Part shown: positions 19,320 to 25,713 of the stretch, in pieces
Position numbering within the stretch: the first letter of the stretch is position 1
How the letters are laid out: every line of letters starts with the position of its first letter
Assembly (NCBI GenBank): GCA_037447655.1
Contig: JBBHKE010001695.1
Coordinates: 193,673 to 219,385 of the forward strand
Length of the DNA: 25,713 bases
Direction of reading: 5' to 3'
Origin: Zygnema cylindricum
Taxonomy: Eukaryota > Streptophyta > Zygnematophyceae > Zygnematales > Zygnemataceae
The notes under the pieces: generated by a model
The model's input: only the letters and a program-made list of their open reading frames with translations
The model's database searches: none
Told to the model about the DNA's origin: nothing
Translations under genes and position numbers: made by a program

Positions 19320-20850
19320 TAAATCAAAAAGAGTGAATATTATAATATAAACTTTCTAGTGTTATCTTTTATTATTTCTTTAAGTATTTTTTTTTTTTTG
19401 TCTAACATCATATTTGTTTTGGTACAATATTGTTTTTGGTTATATTTTTGGTTTCATTGATAATATTATTGTCTTTATCAAAATTATCTTCACTATTATT
19501 TTTAGAATGTTTTTTTCGTTTCAAAAATAGAAATTAAATTTTAAAATACTTACGTGTGATTGTTTCTACGTACAATAAAAACCATAAATAATAGTAACGA
19601 TGATGATAAAAATTACAATAATGTTGATGATAACATGTACTAACAAAATAATAGTAATAATGGTTTTTACTAACAACATTTTTAACCAAAATAGATTCAA
19701 TAATATCGGTATAAAATACAGTAATGACGAACAACACAAAAAAATGTTTATGACCTGTAAAAACATGTGTCAAATAATAAATAATAGTTGAAAAAATGTT
19801 AAATTTAAAAAAAGGATCTTGAAGGAATAAGAGGTTTAATTATAATCGTAATGAATTAATGACAAAAATCATAAAAAAAACAAAAATATCAATCATTGGC
19901 TATAATAGTAATAGTAGCAACAATTAATAATGTATTAATCTAAACGAATATGAAAAATATATCTTAGCTAAAATGATTGTTTACTAATAGTGAGTCGTAA
20001 TAGCTATTAACAAAGTATAGTAAGGGAAAAATATAACAAAGATTAATTATAAAATATATTATTAAAAAAACATACTAAATTTTAATAATTAGTAACTGTA
20101 AAATAACGGTGACAAAACATAAAAAAAAATAAAATTTATGTCAAGAAAAGACAATTAAGAAAAAAAAGGTAATAATATATAAAAAAATAAAAAGAAATAT
20201 GTGTTATAGAATAATTAATAATATTAAATAAAAATTGGTTTTAACAATAGGTAAAAAAAAATTATAAAATAAAATAAAAGTTATGATGATGATAATAATA
20301 AAAAAAAATACAGTAACAAACAGAAATATTATAAATATATTTAAGATAAAAAGAAAAAAAATTAGTAAATAAATAATTATAATTAATTATAAGCTGTAAT
20401 AAAAAAATTATATAAACAAATCATAATAGGAATATAAATATAAATAAAGTTGCTAAATCGAATCATAAGAGTGACAAAAGGAGAAAATAGTGATAATCAT
20501 GACAATTAGTCTTTTATATCACTCATTAAAAAAATGATAGAAATAAAATTTAATAGTGATGTTGATTACAACCATCCACAACCATGGCCAACAAAAAATG
20601 TCTTATGTTAATTAATGAAACTTATCATTTTAAGGATACTAAAAAAAAAATTATTGATTTTTTTTTTATTTTCAACGATGAAATGAAATGAATTTTATTC
20701 TCCTGTTATAAAATTAAAATTAAAATTCTGTTATTTGATTGTTTTTTTAAGAAATGTTTTTTACTTTTAAAGCTCTGATATTTGTTTTTTGTTTACATTT
20801 AAGAAAATTAAATTTTAGAAACTAAATTTAACTTATTAAGGAAAGAGGGA
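19320..20850. repeat. AT-rich low-complexity intron
   Basis: About 1.5 kb of T-rich then A-rich short-period sequence (AATAATAGTAATAATGG, ATAAAAAAATAAAAAG). Short frames at 19534-19791 are compositional. No coding content or RNA gene is visible. Confidence 0.7.
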
Positions 20851-20899
20851 GGAAGGGGATGGAGCCTAAAAACGGCCGGGCCTAACGGAACGGGTTTTG

Positions 20900-22650
20900 G
20901 AAATTCCTCGTTTTCGTGAAAAACAAGGTTAATCTTATGCTTTTTGAAGAATTTTGTTGCAAGTTTTATATTCTCATTCAAGAAAGCGTTATGTGACCAT
21001 CATCCGTTTAACATTAAACACATTATACATATTGGCCTTCAAGTATGAACTAGCCCTCTCGAGGCAAACTTTCCTTTCCTTTTTCTTAATTCAACAAAAA
21101 CAATCACACAACACCACCGAATTCTCAACACACTTCCACTCCACAAATCATCAAGTGTCGTTCCGAAAAAATAAGGTCAATCTTTGGTTACAAAAGTAAT
21201 TCACAGTCAAGATTTTGTGTCCCTATAAAATAACGTTGTGTTTGTTGTAAATAGGATCATCACTCATGCATTTTCAGCGGAAGCATTAAAAAATTGTCAC
21301 ACATCAAAATGATTTCATAATCACAAAAATAATGAAAATCGACCTGATAGAAAAGTGTATTCAATCGAAATTTTTACATCTCCTTTTCTTCCTCAACTTT
21401 ACTTTTTTTTCTGATATCTAAAACTAATTTACGCTCCTCCTAAAATACTCTCCCTCTCCCTACCAACATAAAACAACCTGCAGAAACCAACTTCGAAAAG
21501 CACTAATTAAAAGGTAAAAAGCGCCGCAGACAACAAATGAAACTTGCGCCGTACAAACCACTTTGGTGCACGAAACCATTCACGCCACGCTTAACAAAAC
21601 ACAAACTCACCGAAACTGTAACCAAACGATAAATGTGCGTACCGACCCAAAACGTTCTACCCACTAAATAATTGCATGACCACAGAGACAAAACAACACT
21701 GAAATCAAAGTAGACGTGACAAAGTTTCACCAAAACATAAACTGAGCAAAAACGTTACCAAATCAAACTAGAACGTAACTGAGTTTAGATTAACACATTG
21801 AAATCCTAACAGTGCTTAGTATTGTTTATCATTGAACGAACAATCTCTTACAAGGACCTATTATTCTTTTTTTAACTGCATTCATTTTAAAAAAATAAAG
21901 GGCACTAAAGTGTTGCCTTATCCCCTTTTGTGTGTAATAGTCCTTAAACGCTACAAATTCTCTTCATTATCAAACCGCACCACCTTCAATTTCCTCTCAC
22001 GTTGTCTTTCCACCATCAAATGCCAATCTTTAAATATCTCAGATGAATTGGATGTTATTTCGTAACAAGTATTCCTAAGATTTTGAAAGTAGTCGTTCAA
22101 AATATTCAATAAATGTCTTTTACCTCCTAAACTTTTTTGTTTCACCTGTCCACAAAAGTGAACGTGTACGAGCTCCAAGGGATATTGAGGTTACTTGATG
22201 TCTTTCAACAGATGTGGGTTATATTTGTTGACTTTCACACCACTCGCCTAATCCATTCCATGTACATCCGAATTTTTAGAAATCCGTTTTAAGCTTGCCT
22301 TAAACGTGTGACAGATACAATGGTACCACAAAATTTGGATGCCTTCATGCACATAAATTTGATTCACCGTCTCCACGGACAAGGCCATGGGCCTTACTTT
22401 CCGGTTTATTCCATTTTAATCTGTTGTGGATCAAATCTGTCATGATTTTTTCATAGATGAGATATCTGTTAGAATTTTAAATTGCGGTACTCACATTTTT
22501 AAGGTGTGGCTCGTTTTCTGTAATTTGCGAGACGCTTACGAGATTATTCGGAATATACAAAGCCTGTTAAAGTGTTGTCTCTGTCACAAACTCGTCTTTT
22601 AGCTCGTCCCATGGTGGGAGGTTTTATCTGACTGTCCCAATAATATCAAC
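20900..22650 (-). mobile_element. Degenerate Copia-type retrotransposon, copy B
   Basis: The minus-strand counterpart of copy A. A GAG-pre-integrase piece near 22568-22515 reads ALYIPNNLVSVSQ, closer to the family form than copy A, with two codons fewer. An integrase piece at 22178-21951 starts ELVHVHFCGQVKQKSLGG (family: LELVHSDxCGPxxxxSLGG), then NDYFQNL and VVRFDNEENL. The DNGGEF motif is lost again, including the catalytic Glu, so it is inactive. It lacks the reverse-transcriptase start present in copy A because the homology ends near 20900. A solo-LTR-like insertion interrupts it at 21243-21811. Confidence 0.82.
21243..21811. mobile_element. Solo-LTR-like insertion, 569 bp
   Basis: Absent from the homologous site in copy A (about 4570-4578). 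The insert starts TGTTGTAAATAGGATC and ends ATCCTAACA, so it has TG...CA ends with a short TGTT/AACA inverted match, as in LTRs. It is flanked by GTGTT (21238-21242) and GTGCT (21812-21816), a candidate 5-bp target-site duplication with one change. Its composition (C/A-rich on the plus strand, GCGCCG and ACGTTC words) differs from its surroundings. No internal retrotransposon genes and no second LTR are present in the window, so a solo LTR left by recombination is the simplest reading. Orientation cannot be decided from the sequence. Confidence 0.72.
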
Positions 22651-22968
22651 TGAAGTTACGTCATGATAACGTCACGTGTGACATGATTTGCAAAAAAAAA
22701 TATTGTTGACTTGCTCTCTTTCCATATTAATATATTTTTGAAAATTGTTTATGCTGATTTTATGTTTTTTTATGATTTTTTTTTTAACATGAATAAAACG
22801 GGTGATAAATTGTATCAAAGTGGGAAAAAGATGGTGGTTGAAGGGCTGAACGAGGGAGGTGGGTGTGTCTGCAAATAAATGATAGTGTACATGGGAAATT
22901 TATATTTGATGTTGTTTTTTTTTTCCAATTTATTTTACTTTCGTGTTTATGGAATCCTGGTCTTACAG

Positions 22969-23040
22969 TTTGTTAAACAACAACCAGTTGAGTGGAATTA
23001 TTCCATCTTCCATCGGTCAATTGAATTTCCTCTATGTTTT
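22969..23040 (+). CDS. LRR exon 6 of the window
   Basis: A 72-nt exon between GGTCTTACAG (ends 22968) and GTAAGCT (starts 23041), phase 2 at both borders. Its first base is T rather than A, so the junction residue is Phe instead of Leu, a tolerated change at this LRR position. It encodes LLNNNQLSGIIPSSIG then QLNFLYV. It is the segmental-duplication counterpart of LRR exon 2. The upstream box CAAATAAATGATAGTGTACATG is at about 22873-22894; downstream boxes are GACTTCATGGTGGAAAAAA (about 23214) and TTGATTGAAATAAGTATGG (about 23267). The gene must continue beyond the right edge because the exon ends with an open donor. Confidence 0.92.
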
Positions 23041-23399
23041 GTAAGCTACATGACACTATGGTTGTATTACGCGTTAGAAGTGTGTTTTGAATCAAGTATT
23101 TTCTGTAAAAAGTAGTTAACAACATTGAAGTGTTTTTAAAAAGAAGCTTCTATTTCTTTTTTCTTTTTCCTGTTATTATACAAAACCTAACACCTAACAG
23201 CAAAAATTTACGTGACTTCATGGTGGAAAAAAAGAGGGAAGGGAGAGTAAGAGCGAGTCCGAAGTTTTGATTGAAATAAGTATGGATCGAGAAACTTGCA
23301 CTTTAAATATCATTTTTTTTTTCTGATTTTAGTAAGTACTTGTAATATGGTTTTTTTTGTTGCTTAATTTATAATGGTTTGCGGATTGGTTCTTTTATG

Positions 23400-25245
23400 C
23401 ATTGAAAGAAAGATGGGAAAGAGAAGGGGGGAATGTTTAGAAGGGAAAAAATGGAGAGGAGAGGAGGGGATGGGGAGAGAGAGAGAGGTAAGGAGAGGGG
23501 GGGAAAGGCAATCGGCGAGGGGAGAGGGCGATGGGGAATACGGGAGGGAAAAAGGTGAGGGGGATAGAGAGTTTAATATATATTGAGAGAGGGGGAGAAT
23601 AGAGGTTGAGATTACGATAAAGGGAGAGAGGGAGAGGTGGAAATAGGGAGTGGTGGGTCAGGGGAGAGGGAGAGGGAGAGGTGGAGGGGAGGGTTTTAGA
23701 AGGCAAAAGGGAGAGGGGGGGAGATGTGGAGCGGGGGAAAAGGGAGATGGGGAGATGGGTATAGGGAAGGCAAGTGGAAGGGGGAGAGGGCAAGGAGAAG
23801 GGAGATTGGGGGAGGGATCTAAAGAGAGGGGGAGAGGAAGAAGAGAGAGATGAAGGGAATGCAAGAAGAGGAGACTGGGGGAGAGGGATGGAGAGGGAAG
23901 GATGAGAGGGGTTGAAAGGTGGAGTGCGGTTAATAGAGAGGGAAAGGCAAAGGGTAAAGGAGGGGGAGGGAGAGAGGGAAAAGGCAAGAGGGAAAAGGAA
24001 AAGAGGAGGATAGGGTGAAAAGGCAAGAGGGGTAAAGGAAAAAATGTGGGGAGAATAGGAGAGAGAGGGGGGTAGATAGTGGGATAGAAAGAGGGGAAGA
24101 GGGAGGAAGGGGGTTAGGAGGGAGGGAGAGGGAGAGGTCGAAGGAGAGAGTGATCGAGAACAGGAAAGATGGAAAAGGAGAGGGAGGGAGGAAATGACAA
24201 GGGCAAAGCGGGAGAGGGGTAGAGGAAGAGTGTGAGGGAGAGGGATAGGGAGAGGGGAGGAGGTGGAAAAGGAACGGGCGAGGGAATGACAAAAAGAGAG
24301 GTAGGGGGAGGGGAGAGGGAGAAGGAGAGTGAGAAGTAGAGGGGGAAAAGATTTGGAGAAAAAGGGCGGGAAGGGAAGAGGAGGGTGGAGAGAGGGGTAA
24401 GGGGGAGTTAGAGGGTAGGGGAGAGTGAAATTAAGAGGGGGAGACGTTGAGAGAAGATAAAAAGAGGGGGAAAGGGACATAGTACGAGAGGAGAGAAGAG
24501 GAGAGGGGAAAAAGGGGAGATACGGTTGGAGAGAGAGGGAGAAAGAGAGAGGAGAGAGAGAGAAAGAGAGAGTGAGTGGGAGAAAGGGAAAGGGTCGGAT
24601 AGAGGGACAGTGGAGGGAGAGGAGGGAGAGAGGGTGTGAGTGAAAATCTGTGAAGAAGAAAGAAACGGAGGGAAAAGAGACGGGGAGGTAGAGGGAAAGG
24701 GAGAGAGAGAGTGGGAGGGCAAAGTGGAGAGGGGTAGTGGGAGGGTGTCAGGAGGAGAGGAAGAGGGGAGATCGAGACTTAGAGAGGGGGAGAGGGGGTG
24801 AGGGAGAATATGAGGGAGACAGGGGGAGAGTAAGTTCGCGATAGTGGGCGAGAGGGAGAGGGAGTTGGAATTTGAAAGAGATATAGGGAGATAGGAGAGA
24901 GAGGAAGAGGGAGAGTGAGAGGGAGAGGAAAAAGGAGAGGGAGAGGAAAAAGGAGAGGGAGAGGGAGGGGGAGTGGGAGAGGGAGAAAGGGAGAGAAGGA
25001 GAGGGAGGGAAGTGGAGATGTGGAGAGAGATGGAGTCGGGAGGAGGGAGGAGAGGGGGGAGAGGGGTTGGAGGAGAGGGGGAAAAGCGGCTGGAGAGGGG
25101 GGAGAGGGGCTGGAGGAGAGAAGGGAGAGGGCGAGACGGGGAAAGAGATAGAGTGAGAGGGAACATGAGAGGGAAAGAGAGAGAGGGAGAGGGAAAAAGT
25201 GAGGGGGTGGGAGATGGAGAGGGAAAAGGAGAGGGAGAGGGAGAC
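23400..25245 (+). repeat. Purine (GA) tract 5
   Basis: About 1.85 kb of nearly pure A+G on the plus strand, the longest tract in the window, homologous to tract 2. A 347-codon minus-strand frame (23437-24480) and others across it are Ser/Pro/Leu-rich by composition and have no domain, so no gene is called. Confidence 0.92.
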
Positions 25246-25249
25246 GTGA

Positions 25250-25713
25250 ATGATAATTAGTAATAATGAACAACAATGGTGAACAAAGTACAACAATGAA
25301 TAAGGAATAACGATGATAATAGTAAAAATTATTGAATAATAATAAATAATAGTAATAAAAAATAATCACGATAAATCAAACCATTTAATAATAATGAATT
25401 TTAATCAATAATATATTTGTTAGCAACAGAAAATATTTAATAGCAGCTAATATTGAATTATGGCAATTAGCATTATTTTTTTGTAGTAAATTAAAAATCA
25501 TAATTTATGATACTGAATTATAACTTGTCACAAAAATCCAATAATTTTTTATAAAAAAATATTATTAATATTCAATGATAATGGATAATAAAAATTATCA
25601 ATAAATAATCATAAATAGTAATAAGCAATTTTAAATAATAATGAGTAATAAAGAAGAAACATAAAAATTCATAAATTATCATAAATAATCATAGAAAAAT
25701 GTAAATATGCATA
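25250..25713. repeat. AT-rich TAAT tract at the right edge
   Basis: AATAATAATGAACAA, ATAATCATAAATA and similar short-period sequence, homologous to the tract at 7814-8640. It continues past the window edge. No gene. Confidence 0.8.

Larger units (their letters stand above)
20900..25713 (+). repeat. Segmental duplication, copy B
   Basis: The second copy of the block at about 4215-8640, in the same orientation and order: Copia fragment, LRR exon, cassette flanks, GA tract, AT tract. It differs by the 569-bp insertion at 21243-21811 and many small changes. It reaches the right edge of the window inside the AT tract. Confidence 0.82.

Noticed and set aside
21243-21811. AGCGGAAGCATT inside the insertion, matching the LRR exon core at nucleotide level
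   Set aside because: Only about 12 bases match, the next codons do not continue the LRR, and there is no splice context. Probably chance.
23437-24480. 347-codon open frame on the minus strand, and similar long frames at 1828-2557, 6117-7460, 10141-11311, 16289-18044 and 24408-25369
   Set aside because: All lie in purine tracts where stop codons are rare by composition. The peptides are Ser/Leu/Pro-rich or Arg/Glu/Gly-rich without domains or splice context.
1-25713. tRNA, rRNA and CRISPR arrays
   Set aside because: No cloverleaf with T-loop motif, no rRNA segment and no regularly spaced identical repeats were recognised. A dedicated covariance-model search was not possible here.

Overview
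This window is eukaryotic nuclear DNA, most likely from the green lineage (a streptophyte alga or a plant). The reasons are plant-type leucine-rich repeats (core LSGSIPSSIG), a P-type pentatricopeptide (PPR) gene, GT-AG introns of 0.8-9 kb, a decayed Copia retrotransposon and telomere-like GGGTTTT runs. The species cannot be fixed from sequence alone. Coding sequence is only about 3% of the window. Most of the rest is purine-rich (GA) low-complexity tracts, AT-rich TAAT-type sequence and old repeats.

Plus strand, whole window: an internal part of one leucine-rich-repeat (LRR) gene. Six exons (1387-1458, 5754-5825, 8805-8876, 9693-9764, 18902-18973, 22969-23040) are each exactly 72 nt, each encode one 24-residue LRR, and all have the same phase-2 boundaries, so they splice in frame in any combination. 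A seventh, broken exon lies at about 185-230. Neither end of the gene (signal peptide; transmembrane, kinase or other effector domain) is in the window. The exons sit in recognisable repeated cassettes: a box about 80-110 nt upstream, the exon, two boxes about 160 and 240-280 nt downstream, and often a kilobase-scale GA tract followed by an AT tract.

4.2-8.6 kb and 20.9-25.7 kb are two diverged copies of a segmental duplication. Each carries a minus-strand Copia fragment, an LRR exon, a GA tract and an AT tract. The second copy has in addition a 569-bp solo-LTR-like insertion (21243-21811) with an empty site in the first copy, which gives a relative order of events.

11.8-17.6 kb differs in character. 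After a 10-N gap (11785-11794) come minus-strand exons whose phases all fit one PPR gene (16640-16442, 14449-14387, 12685-12577, 12348-12278), with introns holding a TCAATGTT minisatellite, telomere-like runs, a 21-bp-arm hairpin and an 18-bp tandem repeat. The sequence that ends at the gap is repeated at 17677-17990 with 9 mismatches in 314 ungapped bases. The PPR segment is therefore either a gene nested antisense in an LRR intron or, as likely, a scaffold or haplotype artefact.

The most interesting biology is the LRR cassette system: interchangeable one-repeat exons that vary at predicted surface positions, multiplied together with their intronic flanks.
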